From NCBI GenBank assembly GCA_026413225.1, contig CM048554.1, positions 90,933,963 to 90,997,962 of the forward strand: a DNA stretch of 64,000 nucleotides. Reading direction: 5' to 3'. The DNA comes from Otis tarda. Lineage: Eukaryota > Chordata > Aves > Otidiformes > Otididae. The notes beneath the pieces are model-generated. The model worked only from the letters and a program-made list of their open reading frames with translations, searched no databases and had not been told where the DNA came from. Positions within the stretch are counted from its first letter, which is position 1. Each line of letters starts with the position of its first letter. A program made the translations under genes and the position numbers. Shown piece after piece: positions 31,911 to 46,369 of this stretch.

Positions 31911-34822
31911 TGTATGTTTTCTCAACTGGCCTAACTAAAGGAAGATATTCTGGAGAGTACAAAGTTAAGCAAAAATTTGAATGTATAGCACCACCATTTT
32001 CAGCAAGCACACAGCCATTTACAGAGGCCTCCTTCCTTGCGCTAGCAGAATGCCATCAAGAAATTATGAATCTGGGAATGCCAGGATTTGAAATAACCTA
32101 GAAGAAAGCTGAAGAAAATTTAGGAAGATTTACATATGGTAAGAGAAGCACGTGATTTTTCACTCTTTGGAATAATTTCTTATGTCGAAGCTTCAACACA
32201 GTTCAGTAAGACTACCTAGAACTGACAAGTAGTGGAGAGGTACAGACTCATTTAACCCTCATAGAATCTGTTTGAAGGATAATGTTCTGCAGTGGCGTTG
32301 AATACGTAACAGCTGAGCACCCTAGTAAAAGTACAGATGATTTTATCAAATGGCTGTGCTAAGCCAAAGACCTAAGAACAATAAAGCTAAAAATGACCAG
32401 AAATGCACTGTATTGCACTGAGTCCCCTAAAAGGAGACTATTGCACCCATACTACAGAGATATCATAGAAGTTTAAAGCAATTAAGTTTGAAGCAGAAGC
32501 ATCAATTCAAGAAATACCAAAAGTACCAAAGTACTTGTCAATTACTACATGACCACACAGTAGGTGAAATACAACACTGATGTCAGATTTATTGTGCAAT
32601 CAGAATGCAATCTTAGATGTATCATAATATTTGTTAACAATTTGTCTTGAAAAGATAGAAAAATTCCAACATTTCAGAGGATGACTAGCCTTTCAAAGGG
32701 AGAGTTAAGCTTGAGTTTGAGACAGGGTTTTTTTTTGTTTTTTTTTTTTTTTAATTAAATGGTCTGGAACAAAAAATAAAGCATCTTCCTAACTGTGGAC
32801 CAGAGGTAATAATTCAAAATACCTGCTACCTCATTTTATACACAAAGCTATTTACAATCAACTAATTCTATTTAATAATTACCAGTAGGCAATACATACA
32901 AGAATGTCACAATGCTTCTTTAAGTGCCTTTAGTAACACAATAGCATTCCCCTTTTCTCTTTGCTACTTTAAGCAGATATAATGCTGTAAATTTAATGCA
33001 ATTTAATATAATTGCTTGATTTATTAGGCAGGATTAAAATCACTGTGAGAGATATTAAAAGATCACATTAACAAATCACACTAAATACACAGGTCACCTA
33101 GCTCTTCAAAATGATTTCAGATGACTGCAGAAAATACATCAAGAAAAATATGACAGAAAATCATTATAGATTGACTCTCTAAAAGAGTACAGAAGAAACA
33201 AAATCAAATTCTATCAAAATTAAGATGCACAGATCATCTTTCTTAGGCTGTAACTTACTCATAGCCAATTTCTAGTTATTAGAAGTTATTATTACCTGGC
33301 ATAGTAATCATAACATTACTAATGAATGAAAGACATCAGCTGCAGTATGAAGAAAACCTCCTATTTTAATGCTCAAACTTACTTTATTAGAAGAAAATCA
33401 CTATCCTGAATCTGAGCTTTTGTATTTTCCATTACTATCAGTGCTCTTGTAGAGAATATAGTATGCTATAGTAGAAGGGAAGCTTCTGGGACAATACAGT
33501 AATTTGCAGACTGTGAACAAATAAGAAAGAGACTACTGATACATTTTAATGGCTGTAAGGTAGCCATACAACACATTCCTTCAGGTTTCTTTGATGACAG
33601 CAAATTAGCCAATAAGGAACTCATGCTGTGACTGTTTCTGCTACTGAACTTCACTTATTTAAATCAAATTCCAGTTCTGCTATATTATATGGGCACACAG
33701 CCATTGATTTAGAAAACTTTTTAAGCTTTCCAGTCTGTGAACTCTTAAAAAAAAAACCAACAACTAATTTGGTTTTGTCACAGGTCCATCTCTCTTCCTT
33801 AATACTTTATATTTTAGATTCCCTACTGGAGATGGAGGAGATGAGATTACCACTACGTAGAACTATGCTTCATTTAATGTCCTTTTCAGTCCTCAGTTCT
33901 CCAGACAATAAGAATTGAAAGACTTTGACTTCCTTAATTCTAAAGGGTTAATTAGATTTCTTCCACCTATTGTTCCCTCAGTGAGATCTCAGTCTAGTGT
34001 TCAGAACTGTACAAGGTCAGCCTTGGGCCATTACCATTCTGTATGTTCCTTTACCTTCCTTCCTATGAAACTTTATTGATAGCTATAATCTCTTTCCAGA
34101 ATAAAATATGCCTCATGATTTGTTTCAAACCTCTTTATCCCTAGGTGACACAGGGATTTATCAACAAGCAGGAATTCAGTTTATACATGTATTTTTGCCC
34201 CCAGCTCTTGAATGTCTGAGATTATATCAGGGTTATTAATGCAAACACACATGTGCAGATGAAGCAACCGTGTTTGGGTTCTAGATTGATTTTAATTCCT
34301 CTCCTTTCTGGAAAACAAAACAAAACAAAACAAAACAGAGTTGCAGAGCCTCTTTCCCTTCACAGGAAACTGCTCTTGTTTTCAGCATCAGAAACTTAAT
34401 CTGCTGTGAAAGATCTTCACGAGCATCATCCTTGAAAAGGGGCAGAGTTAACAGTCATTCAAGATGACAGTAAGAAAAACTAAATGGAACAGCTTCTGGC
34501 TGTGGAAATGGAAATGTATGCACATAGATACAGAGTAAATGCACTTCTTAAGGGATTACAGCCAAAACAGGAAAAAGTAATAAATAACAAGAGGAATGTA
34601 TTAGTCCTCTTGGGTTTGTCTACAATATGAGAATAGGTATCTTGTCAAACTTTTCTCAAACTAGGCCCTCATCTGGGTGATGCTAATACCATTGTTTCAG
34701 TGGATCCAACTCTGGCTGGCCTTGTGGAACAGCCAAGAAGCATGGCCGCTCTATGATCCACAGAACCGGGTTCCTCTAAAAAATTACTGTCATTAAGCCA
34801 AGTGATCTTAATATAGTTCTAA
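31911..34822. other. Non-coding; simple repeats only
   Basis: AT-rich. T-rich run at 32727-32752 and five AAAAC units at about 34313-34337. No coding exon recognised. Confidence 0.55.
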
Positions 34823-35672
34823 AATCATAGAATCATAGAATCATAGAATGGTTAGAGTTGGAAGGGACCTTCAAAGGTCATCTAGTCCAACCCCCCTGCA
34901 AGAGCAGGGACATCCCTGACTAGATCAGGTTGCTCAGAGCCTCATCCAGCCTGGCCTTGAACACTTCCAGGGATGGGGCATCCACCACCTCTCTGGGCAA
35001 CCTGTTCCAGTGCTCTACAACTCTCATTGTAAAAAATTTTTTTCTAATATCTAATCTAAACCTACCTCCTTCTAATTTAAACCCATTCCCCCTTGTCCTA
35101 TCACAACAGGCCCTACTGAACAGCTTCTCCCCATCTTTCCTGTAGGCCCCCTTGAGGTATTGGAAGACCGCTATCAGGTCTCCCCGGAGCCTCCTCTTCT
35201 CCAGGCTGAACAGCCCCAACTCTCTCAGCCTGTCCTCATAGGAGAGGTGCTCCAGCCCTCTGATCATCTTGGTGGCCCTCCTCTGGACCCTTTCCAACTG
35301 GTCCATGTCCTTCTTGTGTTGGGGGCTCCAGAACTGGACACAGTACTCCAGGTGGGGTCTCACCAGGGCAGAGTAGAGGGGCAGAATCACCTCCCTCGAC
35401 CTGCTGGCCACGCTCCTCTTGATGCAGCCCAGGATGCGGTTGGCCTTCTGGGCCGCAAGGGCGCATTGCCCGCTCATGTTGAGCCTCTCGTCTACCAGCA
35501 CTCCCAAGTCTTTCTCCTCAGGGCTGCTCTCAATCCAATCTTCGCCCAGCCTGTATTTGTGCCTGGGATTGCCACGACCCAGGTGCAGGACCTTGCACTT
35601 GGCCTGGTTGAACTTCATGAGGTTGGCACGGGCCCACCTCTCCAGCCTGTCAAGGTCCCTCTGGATGGCATC
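34823..35672 (-). mobile_element. Young CR1 LINE 3' part (about 850 bp)
   Basis: Minus-strand CR1, 5' truncated inside the RT (sequence shared with the copy at 25532 stops at about 35672, after ...IQRDLDRLE). It encodes the RT C-terminus without a stop down to 34920, then the 3' UTR and three tail units. Only a few differences from the copy at 25532 are seen (for example QCALAAQ versus QCTLAAQ). The frame appears longer (to 35780) only because flanking DNA happens to stay open. Confidence 0.95.
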
Positions 35673-38556
35673 TTCAATGTAGAGAAAGACCTCATCCAAT
35701 CTATCATTAGAAAGAATGAAGTTACCAATAGATAGATGACCTAGAGAAAGGCATTTTTCTAGGTAAGCACACAAACTCAAACTAGGAGGTGTTCCTCATG
35801 AAAATTGTACATCATCTTGCTCGACAGGAAATATCAGCGCAACCATTGCTGCCTGTAACAACCTCACAATGAATGAATAAGCCTTGGAAGGAAAATTCTT
35901 CTTGGAGTCAGTACAAAAACATTGGTGAGAGAGGGCAGTTTATCCAGAACTTTTTGTATAGACAGCTCAAAAATTAGCTGGACTATCTGATGATGCTAGA
36001 AGCGTACCTTCTTCCCAGTTCCGTTGTCATGCTTCTGGCTCTTAACTCTAGCTATTAACTATTTTATATTCTCACCCATCAACTAGTTCCCATGTGGCCA
36101 TGGTATATCTTTTTCTAAATCTATCTGTTCATTATAGTTTGAAACTGGATACCTTTATAATGACTTTGCTGGATTCCAAATGGCCTTATTGACAGGAGAT
36201 GTTCTGGCCAACATCTTATGACAAAGGATGCATTCCCCAGAAGAATGTTTAGACTTTACAATCAAACCAACAAGACTGAATGAGTAGCTGAAAGACCTCA
36301 GGGATCAACCTGGGAAAAAAATGTAGGCTCCTCCCAGAAGCACACAGAGTATAGACATGCTCAGCTGTGAAATGTTCCCTGTTATGACCTTTATGAAAAT
36401 GACAACTAACCTTCTAGAAGGACTTGTGGCAGACTTTATTGAGTCTCTGAAGTGTGTTTGAAGTGCGTTGCTTCTCCTATGCATGCACTTAGCAAACAGT
36501 TAAAAAGAGGAGGGAAGTTTCAAAGAGTAAGAGGTAGAATGCCCGTGCTTGTGGGAATGCAGAACTCACAAAAACAAATCAGTTGTGGCGTCGTGAGGAA
36601 CATCACAAGTCTGAAGGCAAAGAAGCTTTTAAATACTGTCAAATTCCCAAGCCAGCTGGTCTATAATGAGCTGGATTGAAAGAATTCAAGCAATTCCAAG
36701 GGTGATTTTGCAGCATACCATGATCTTTGAATAGCAAGAATGAAAATTATGCCAGAAACACTATATGCATCTTCTGCTGGTGTTGAAACATGAGTCTTCC
36801 TTCTGAATAAAGTCAATGGCTTTTGCTGCTTTTCTTTGGCTTTATTAGAGTTAATAACAAATACCGTTACTAACAGTAGTAATTGTACAAAGTTTTGTTA
36901 ATTTCTTCTTAACACTGAAAAAAGGTAGTAGAACCCGAAACATCAGCTTTCTGCCTTCTTCACTCAGCAGGTGGAAACTGTCATTGTTTGGGACAAACAT
37001 CCTTCCTTTCACAGCTCTGTCTGAATGCTAGGTTCATACTGCCTGACTTTAGACACAGCCTTATTGTCAAGCAAAAGTGCACAACAGCAAAAAAGGAGAA
37101 ATATATTTGACTATTAGCAGGACTGTAATAATAGGGAGAGTCAGATAGTCAACAGAACACACTTCCTGAAACAATGCTCTTTCTCACCACATTGCTACCA
37201 GAAAAAAAAAGCTTAATAGATCAGGTGGGTAGCACTTAAAATATTTTTATGGAAGTAATTCACATGCATTGCTCCTAAAAGCAACCACCATTTGAAGGCG
37301 GGAGACTACTGTGACAAGCAAATAGTTATTGCACTCATATCTGATCTTCCCATCCTTGCCACCAGTTGCCTCATTTTCCTTCTGAAAAATTGAAACAGCT
37401 TTGGAAACATTCAGAAATTCCTCACTAAGTGAGGGTTTTCAAGAAGCAATTTTGATTCTTGAATTCTTTAGCACATTTAGGACTTCTTGTATAAATTGCA
37501 GCATGTTCTAACGACATTTTCGGAGAACAAGATAAAGAAGCACAGCACTTCCTGAATCTACTCTTCTTACTCACCCCTTAGGATCCATTAGATGTGGATC
37601 CTCAGAGAAGCACAAAGTATTCGTAGAAAATCAGTGCCTTAGAGAGAAATACATTGGAAGTAATAGCAATACTCCAAAGATAAAAGGTAAAGCATAGAAG
37701 AAAAAAAAGATTACAGAGAACTAGTTCACATGGCAAGAATTTTCACGGAATACTCACATAGAGAAAGCAGCTAGAAAGTTCTCGCACAGATCTGAAGATT
37801 GAGAAAGAAAATATACCAGAATATACTTTGAACAAAGGTGTCTCTTTCTCAGATGTAAGATTTTTTCACCTTCAAATTTCATTGCCATCTAGTTCTTCAA
37901 TAACGATAAAGGGCAAAAAAATACTCAGTTTATCTTCTTTACATCATACATTGGTTTACATACTTCTGTTGTAATCCTTATTTGTTTCCTCTTTAAATCA
38001 CAACCTTTCTTTCTCTCAGAATAGATGACTTCACAAGTCTCTAAATCTGTTGGTTCTATTCAAACTCCTTCTATTCTGTTACATATTTTCTCAGAAGACA
38101 TCATCACATGACCCAGTCTGCTACAACTCATCATCTGTATCTTTGCCAGTTTATCTCATAATCCTAATAATATTTTAAAACACTTTCTCTGCATGGAAAT
38201 AATAGCTACAAACCCATTTTCTGTACTTGGTAAACGACACTAAAAAAAAGAACTCACTCCTAAGCGTTAAAAATGTAATAATTCATTACAATTATGAGTA
38301 AAAATTACACTAACAGCAATCTTCAAAATGTGGATCTACAATAGCTAGCACCACCCTGCTACATTAACTGATGAAAGAATAATGACAAAATACTTGAAAT
38401 GGTTTTTAATTTGCTGCTCTTGCATGCAGTATGATATATCTCTGGATTTAAAACTCTGCTTAATTGCATATTAAGAGATGGCAATATGTGCAACAAGATT
38501 TTATTAAGACCACTGCATGTCGTATTTCATATTGAAAACAATCTACACTGGCTCAC

Positions 38557-38835
38557 CTATAGAATGAACTCATAACAAAGGCCTCCTTCATGCAAAGTAG
38601 CACATTCATATTCCATACAGACTGTAATTGCCATTCTACTGTTTTTTATAATATTCATGTTTGTAAGCACTTTTGAATAGCAGTCAATTACTTGTTCTTT
38701 TGGAATGCTCCCCTTGCATTTATATGACAAGCCTTTGAGAAGACAGTCACTGAGTGGTGGGAATAATTTCGCAGGAACATAGGTACATTTTTTTAGGTTT
38801 ATTTTGACATTATGCAAGTCTGAAAGTACTTCTTT
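38557..38835 (-). other. Unrecognised cysteine-rich open frame, possible exon
   Basis: About 90 codons open on the minus strand, with seven Cys and blocks such as FPPLSDCLLKGLSYKCKGSI and VCMEYECATLHEGGLCYEF. The stop codon TAG overlaps a strong splice-donor-like CTATAG|GTGAGC, so the frame could continue into another exon, or the match is chance. The frame is open upstream as KEVLSD. I do not recognise the protein. The composition looks more like real protein than the other chance frames here, but there is no confirming motif. Confidence 0.25.
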
Positions 38836-41188
38836 TGTCTTTGTTTTTGAAAAAGTTAACTAATGCAAGTACAGTGATTATGCCAGTAGCTGCAATATTC
38901 ACTACAGAGACAGACAATCGGGTTCTGAATTGCTTTAGGAAGATGCAGCACGACAGTGACACCATTAGAACGCACTGACGCTGATGCTTAAGACTAATGC
39001 AGATTTGATAGTCTGTTTTCAGAAGGAACTCTGAATGTTAATGGCGTGTGTAAGTAAATAAAAGGAAAGAGGAGTAAATGCAACACAAATATGAATGACC
39101 TATAAGAAGATGAGCATAAGGGTAATACTTAAGGGTAGTTTTGATGTGAAACCATGTGTTAGCAAGACTGGAAAAGTGTAATGTGTCAAAAGTCATCATG
39201 TCCTGCTGACCCTTGTATGTTGTCCAAGTGTTGTGGAAAGTGATGCAAGAAACAAGTCTTTTCTATGAATTACATTCCCTCTTTAGTCCCAAACTGGGTT
39301 TGCTGTGCTTGTTAACCAAATGTGAATATTATATAAGTGATATTTCAAGTAGTATGGTGGAGAATTTCATAAGCTGCGAAGAATAGCGCAATCTGTTAGC
39401 CTAAATCACTGATTAGGCTGTACATATCTATAATTTCCTAAAAAAATAATTCACTGTAAGAAAAAGGGACATCAGAAGCACTGGTACATACTGACTTCAT
39501 TTAAAAGGACATATGCAAATCTACTTCTTCCTACTTCCAACTTGAAAGAAAAAAAGACTCAGGTTCTTCAACTAAGGAAACCACTTTGGGTTTATAAACC
39601 GCAATCCTACAGGTGAGGTGTACTCAACTCACCCCTACAGCTGAGTTGCACATAAAAACAAAATTTGAGAAATGCCAATTTCTTTAATTTTCCTACTTCT
39701 TAGAATAGCTGTCTCCCCCGCATTGTCCCTACTGCTGTCAAGCTTATTCTGAAATATTCACTTCTTTCCCAGCATTGTTCCAGGAGATCACTAAAGCTTT
39801 CACACTGAGAAGGACGCACATACAAGTGGAAGCCCTGTGGTGCTTTTTCAGTTATGTCCCACTGCGATATAGCACTTAGTCTTACAGTAGAAAGAATTTC
39901 TGTTGTTTTTTAAAATAAAAAACCATGCAAGATAAAAATATAAATATTTAACAAAAATAAGATTAATAGCAGTTTAGCTTTAAACATCATAAAATAAAAC
40001 TGAGAAGTTCTGAAACTAGAAAAATCAACAGCCTTAGAGCAAATCGTACAGTGAAAAGTCAGGGAACAATCATTAAAAATGCAAAGTTGACAGAATTGCA
40101 AAAAGCTGTTAGAAGGGCAGCAAAATCTGGCTGACAGCAAAAAGCCAAATGGACAGTGATGGTGACTCACTAGCCCACCCTGTACAACCTAACTAGAAAA
40201 TCACATCTATTGCTCCGTCTGAAATAATAGCTACAAACAGGCACATAAATTAAGAACAAGAAGCAACAGTAACATTATAAGAAATCAGTTATTTTAGAAT
40301 TTATAACTAGACAGTTCTATTTTGTGTAGCATTTCCTTAAGTTTGTAAGAGGCATTATAATTTCTACTTTGTGTGTGTACATCAGAATGCAGAAGGCCGA
40401 AATTCTACACAATTCATAAAAACAAAACAAAAAACTCCTCCTTTGCTGCTGTTTTGCTTACTCAGAAATCAGTTCTCAAAGGGTTTTCTTTTTGCTGCTG
40501 CTGTTCTTGTATCTCATGACATAGTTACTTTACCCTTCCTAACTCCCAATTAATATCCATTCAGTGGCGTCTCTACAGCACAATTGCCCTTGAAAGGAAG
40601 AGCATGTAAAAACAAACTAAGTAAACAAGCTCATATTTTTCAGAACAAATATTTTGATTTAAAGTTCTTATAAGAAAGAAACATAGAGAAAAGCAGAGTA
40701 ATAATTCTGTCTTTTTAAAGAAATAATTCCAAGTCATCATGTATCTGAAAGTATTAAGTAAAGTAGTATGATTTTTTTACATAGCCTTCAATTTTACATT
40801 TAGAAGGGACCACAAAGATCACACTGCTTGATCGATCTGAAAGTTCAGGGAAAAAACACATCTTTTCTCCCCAGAAAACGAATTTAACCATCTTTCAGAA
40901 AGATATATAGCTTTATCTTAAAGATGGTAAACTATGGAAATCACTATTTTTCCTTGTAAGTAAGTTGCCAGTATGTCAGCTGAATTTTCCAAGTATCAAC
41001 ATTATAAAATATGCTGATGTAAAAATGAACCCATTAAAATAAAATGTTAAAGCCCTGACAAAACATTAAATAATCTATATGTAGAGAATACAAGAGGAGG
41101 CAATTAATGGCACTGAAGATAAGGTAAAAACTTATAATGCAACTGATGAAGCTAAAGGGATCACAGAATATCAATAAGTAGTAGAGTT

Positions 41189-41221
41189 AAAAAAAAAAAA
41201 AACCCAAACCCAAACCCAAAA
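41189..41221 (+). repeat. A-run plus three AAACCC units
   Basis: Poly(A) of 14 followed by three tandem CCCAAA units. A simple low-complexity repeat with no telomeric context. Confidence 0.8.
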
Positions 41222-42228
41222 GGAAGAACTTTAAAGCATGTTAGAAATAAAAATAAAACCACAGATAAAAACAAAGTTATCCTACTAAATGTAAGTAGGA
41301 AAAATTTAAGTAGTTACACAAAAACCCAGAAATAGTCAAGAGTGGTTTCTCCTCCAATTCTGAAGTGGAAGAAGAAAAGGATATTTCTATTCCATATGAT
41401 ATTGTGGACAGAACTGAAAAAGTGGGGATATGAAACATCATCTGCAACATCACTTTATGAAGTGATGCTCTCAAGTTCTTTCCAGAGCACCTTCGCAGTA
41501 TTTCTCACAATGAATATATATCAAGACTCACATTAAAATAGTAAATGTGTATATTAAGCCCTAGGTCACTGCTTGGAAGATCTGTTTCAGTAGGACATTG
41601 CATTTGCCACTAAGGCAGTGGGGCCTGTTTGGTAAGGAATTTCCTTTATGCCAGTACAGTTATGAATTAACTGGAGCACTGTTCTGTCCCCTACGTTCAT
41701 GCTGAATATCACAAAAATATAAAGCTTCCTGTGCAAAAAGCATTATGTTCAATGAAAACAATATTGTGTGGTTTGGATTGCAACTAAGGAGTATCAAAGG
41801 AAGCAGACCTTTTTTCTACCCCAAAAAGATCCTGGCACTAGTAGATTTTTTATTAAATTACAAAATCATAGTTTACTTTTATATAGTTAATTAATTTTAA
41901 AATAGCATGAAGAAATGGAAAAGTAAAATTTGTTATTATGGCTAATCATGTCAGGGACTATAATTATTTCTCAAATAATATTTGTAAGACGTCAATTAAT
42001 TTTAAGTACCACAGTTCACTGCTTGTGTTCCTGGATACAATTGCCAGCTAATAAAACCTGTCTATGTTTTATTTATTAACTTAGCAGACAGACATGCATT
42101 ACTAGATTTCACTTTAATTGCTAGTATTTCCCTACAGCAACAAAGCCATGAAGGTCTTGCTAGAAACACATTAACTGCAACTGGATGCCTATATCTGAGC
42201 TTGTTTTTCAGATGCAATGCTTTTATAG

Positions 42229-42801
42229 TGTCCCATGGAGTTACTTTTCCTCTCCATAGCCAGTGTTTTTTTTTGGATTTCGTATACAAAGAATGTTGAT
42301 AAACACACGGATGATATGAATTGTTGCTAATGAGACCACGAACACTGTCCAGCTTTCCAGGACACTCTAATGTGCAGGTGCAGGAAGCTGGGAGGGATAC
42401 AGACAGAATAATTGACCCAAACTGGCCAAAGAGAGTATTCCATGCCATAAGCTCAGTATGTAAGTGGGGGTTGCCTGGGGTGGGGGGCAGCGGGATCTCT
42501 ATCCCTTGCTCTCTCCCTCTCACTCCTTTTCTTGCCGCTTGGTTTTGTTTCTGTGATTGCTGCTCAGGACAGGCTGTATTGGTCATTGGGACATCAGGTG
42601 GTGAGAAACTGTGCATTGCTCATTTTGTGTACTTTAGTATCCTTATATTCTGTTATTATTGTAGTTTTCCTTTGCTATTCTAGTAAACTGTCTTCATCTC
42701 AACCCATGAGTTTTCTTTTCTTCCCAGTTCTCTCCCCCATCTCATTGGAGAGGGGGAGGATGAGTGAGAAACTGTGTGGTGACTAGAGCTAAACCACAAC
42801 A
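42229..42801 (+). repeat. Avian ERV solo LTR (about 573 bp)
   Basis: It starts near TGTCCCATGGAGTTAC and ends CTAAACCACAACA. The 5' half contains GAATGTTGATAAACACACGG and TGCAGGTGCAGGAAGCTGGG, shared with the piece captured inside the provirus (3670-3839). The middle has CCCAAACTGGCCAAAGAGAG and CTCAGTATGTAAGTGGGG (a degraded TATA region, compare CAGTATATAAGTGAGG at 7155). The 3' half has CATCTCAACCCATGAGTTTT and GGGGGAGGATGAGTGAGAAA. Target duplication is not perfect (TATAG versus TACAC). Frames inside it are not genes. Confidence 0.8.
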
Positions 42802-45800
42802 TACACTTAACTATTCAGGCTTCAGGAAAAAAAAAAGTTTTTCATTTGCCAATGATCAAAACAGTTATTCATTGCCACTCTTGCAGACCCTTAATGTACC
42901 ACAAGAGCAATTAAATCAATATGCCTCATTTTCAACATAATTAAAAAAAAAAAAACCAACACAGACTGCAGTGTCAATCTAGCAAAAAGTCCTGAAAATA
43001 TTCCCTTTTCACATATTCCATTTGACTTCAAAACCTGATTCTCCTTAAATAGCCTACTGATGGAAACAGGTTCCTTAGAAATAAGTTGGTCTTTTAGACT
43101 CTTAACTTTAGATTATTTTTTTAAGTCCTCTTTGGAACTGGAACTTAGCATAGGCTGGTATTTTACAAATAAGATATTACTGATCAAATGACTACAGGCA
43201 TCTCATATTTGTGAGTGAAATTCTAGAAATCTGTCTTCTGCTGAGTCAAATGCAATAAAAAATATCAGTGCCTTGTTCACAGATTACAATAAAATTTGCC
43301 ATGTTTATCTTATACCAGTTCCTGCATGTGCAGAAATTCATTGGGAGCCATCACTTCTGCACACATAAACCACCCTCAGATACTCACAGTGAATTCAGAT
43401 ATGTATACTGATACTGATTGAGGAGAGAAAAAAAGAATTTGTCATCTCTCCTAATACTGCACAGCTTATCAGAAGAAAGAAGTGGCCATGAGGAATGTAT
43501 CTTTAAAGAAAATGCAACAAATGAAAAATTGAGATCTTCTAGGTGGAGGGGTGGTTGTGCTGGTGTATGTAGAGTTAAAAGCAATGTTGTATGCTATCTG
43601 CTATTCTGATAGAATGTCTCATACCTGCAACAGGGACAGTAATGTGTCTTTAAGGCTGCCAGCAAGGATATTCAAAATAACCTGCTTTGGTTCCTCTGCC
43701 CTCACTTTTCAGGCAGGAGAATCAATTATGAAACACCTCAAGATGACAAAAGATGTGCCAAGGTGCCGAGTCAGCAAATGGTCCTTTGGCTCTAAAGGGA
43801 GAACTACTGCTTGCAGGCCTGGCAGCAAGCTGTCTGGGGTGCTGCCCCACAAGACCTGAGACTGATGGGGTATCAAGGTCATATGGAAAAGCAAGAGTCT
43901 TCCCAGTTGCTTTGCCTGTCACCAGAAAGAAGAAAAGCTTTGCCATGGCAACTGTGCTACCTATTTTTCATCTTTACTATGTTCACTACAGCTTATTTTG
44001 GCTACATTTTTGGGGGGTTTCCATTAAAAACAAAGTTTCTTCCCCATTCTAACACTGTTAAGAAGGAATAAGACTGAATTGCTGGAGCAATCTCAAATAT
44101 CTTATATTTTGTATCCTGATAACCCCTCAGAATCTCCACTCAACTTTTTCTTTGAATATCTTACACCGCAATTTAAAAATGTTCAAACAAGAGGAATGAG
44201 AGAAAGAAAATATGGATGACAGGAAAATGATCACAAGATCACAACTTACACTATTAAGGTTTGTTCTTCTCTCTTTAAAACGGACACTGAAATTTGTTAC
44301 TGAACATGTACTACTATAATTGTTATTTTCTTAGAGGAATCATAACAGAAGTAGTCAATAAGAAGTTTGAAAATGCAAATAGAGTACTTCACGTTTGCTA
44401 AATGTGGTACACTCTGTGAATAAGGAGACAGATATAGAGAATTATGTTTCAGAGCATCAGGTAGAAGAGACAACCAAGGCAGACATCACTGATAAGTGCA
44501 GGTAGCATTATTTAAGAGTTTATGTTTCATAAACAACAAAAAATGATGAAATCATGCCTTACATAGGGTCATAATAAAAATTACTGACACAAAGTGAGGG
44601 TTATGTGAAGTGGAAGGAAAAAATATAAATCCCTAGATAAAAGGAAATTCAATTATACTTATGCCAACAAATTCTCAATTCTGGTTTTAAATACTTATGC
44701 TATTATTTTAAAAGTAATGAAACTTGGGAACTGTATAATATGATCATATTATAAATCCAAAGATTTAATGCAATTTGACTGAAAAATTGAGTCCTCTGGT
44801 GATTCCAACAGGCTCTCGATCTGTTTTTTAACTCTTCAGTTAAAACAGGACTAGCAGCATACAGAACGCTATTAGACTACAACATAGCCAGATCTGGGTA
44901 ATTCCCAACTATCTTCCCTGATACCGAAAACTTTGGAGTATTCTACGCATTTGTAACATTTCTTTCAAATGAGTACTAGTAAAAGTTTTGTTTCCACCAG
45001 CTGGATTTCTTCCTCAAATAAATATTTTAACAAGTACATAATAAATAACAAAACAAATCAATATTTAGTTAATACTATTGATTCAAGTTGATTCAACATA
45101 AAACTAATTGCTTGGACAACTGCTTACGCTTCATTCATAATTTATCTACCTTACTATATAACCTTATGAGCTGTAATACTATTTCAGCACATTCTATCGG
45201 TCTTGATCAGAGCTTTTTTTTTTTAACTATTACTTAATTCTAGGCAATAAAATTCAGATAGAAAAGTGAAAACTCATAAGCTGTTATTAAAGAACGAGGA
45301 GAATAATAATTGTAAACAATTAACAGAATCAAGAACAGCTTTCAGATGTATTAATAACACATTCTTAAATTCAACTTCTGGAAAAATCTATCACCTGTAT
45401 AGAAAGGAGTTTGGAGAAAATGACCTCAGAATCCATGAATCAAGAATATAATTTAACTTACAAATACATTTAAAATTGTTTGCAAGGAAGTTAAGATGTA
45501 TGTTCTGAAATTGAAATGTATGCTAAAATACGTTCTGAAGAACAGCTCTTATGATAAATAGAAATATTTTAAAATGAGCAAAAAGGCTCTTGAATATTAT
45601 TAATTTCGTCATTAGCATAAAACAATCCAGAACAGTACATAGGATTTGAAATGCTATTAGAGTGAACACAGCTGTAAGCTACTCATTATTCAGATCTTTG
45701 TATGTACATATAGCACCAGTGTAACTGAGCACAACTCTCTAAGATCTCGATCAATGATGCAGTCCAGTGTTCAGCTACATTTTCCTCTCAGTTTCCAAGA

Positions 45801-46369
45801 CCTCTCTTAAAATTACCGTTTTCTCCATCTTTATAGATAAAATACATTATACACAGGTAATACAGTGAATAATGAATATAAGCGAGGACACCAAAAGTAA
45901 TCTGCCTGAGAAATGCAGAATTCACAGGACTCCAAATATGAAAACCCCAAGAGGCTTCCTCTGACGCAAACCAGTCACTTCTGCGCAAAAATCACCTGTT
46001 TAAAATCCCTGCCAGGACACATCTAATTTAAATTCTGAATTTTTATTACTGCCTGAAGAAGAGAGTTTTAACCTCCTGCACTTTGAAATGCTGATTGTGG
46101 GACATGTTAGTAATTTTCTAAAATGAATCAAATTTTATAAATTTTCTGTAAAACCTCTTTCCTGACCTACTAGCATTAATTATTAAATCCTCTTTATACC
46201 AATCCCCCCACAACTAGCATCCACACATTTAATTAGAACAGTACTTCAATATCTTCCAAAACTCAGGAGCAGAGGAAATCTGCAGTGGAGTTTTGCCTCC
46301 TTCCTACTCCGTTGCAACTGACCATAATTAGCAATGTCAATATCATACATAAATACAAATGCAGAGTTC
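42802..46369. other. Non-coding, no recognised feature
   Basis: AT-rich. Overlapping frames at 43551-44071 occur on both strands, a sign of chance openness in a slightly GC-richer patch. No domain is recognised. Confidence 0.55.

Larger units (their letters stand above)
35673..42228. other. Non-coding, probable intron
   Basis: AT-rich sequence. It contains an unrecognised cysteine-rich frame (38557-38830, listed separately), a possible ancient CR1 trace near 40800-40850 (GAAGGGACCACAAAGATCAC), and A14 followed by AAACCC units at 41189-41220. No other feature is supported. Confidence 0.5.

Noticed and set aside
41203..41221. AAACCC repeats as a telomere-like site
   Set aside because: Only three units after a poly(A) run, and vertebrate telomeres are TTAGGG; a simple repeat.
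42062..42616. 184-codon minus-strand frame
   Set aside because: Runs through the solo LTR at 42229-42801 against its orientation; no domain.
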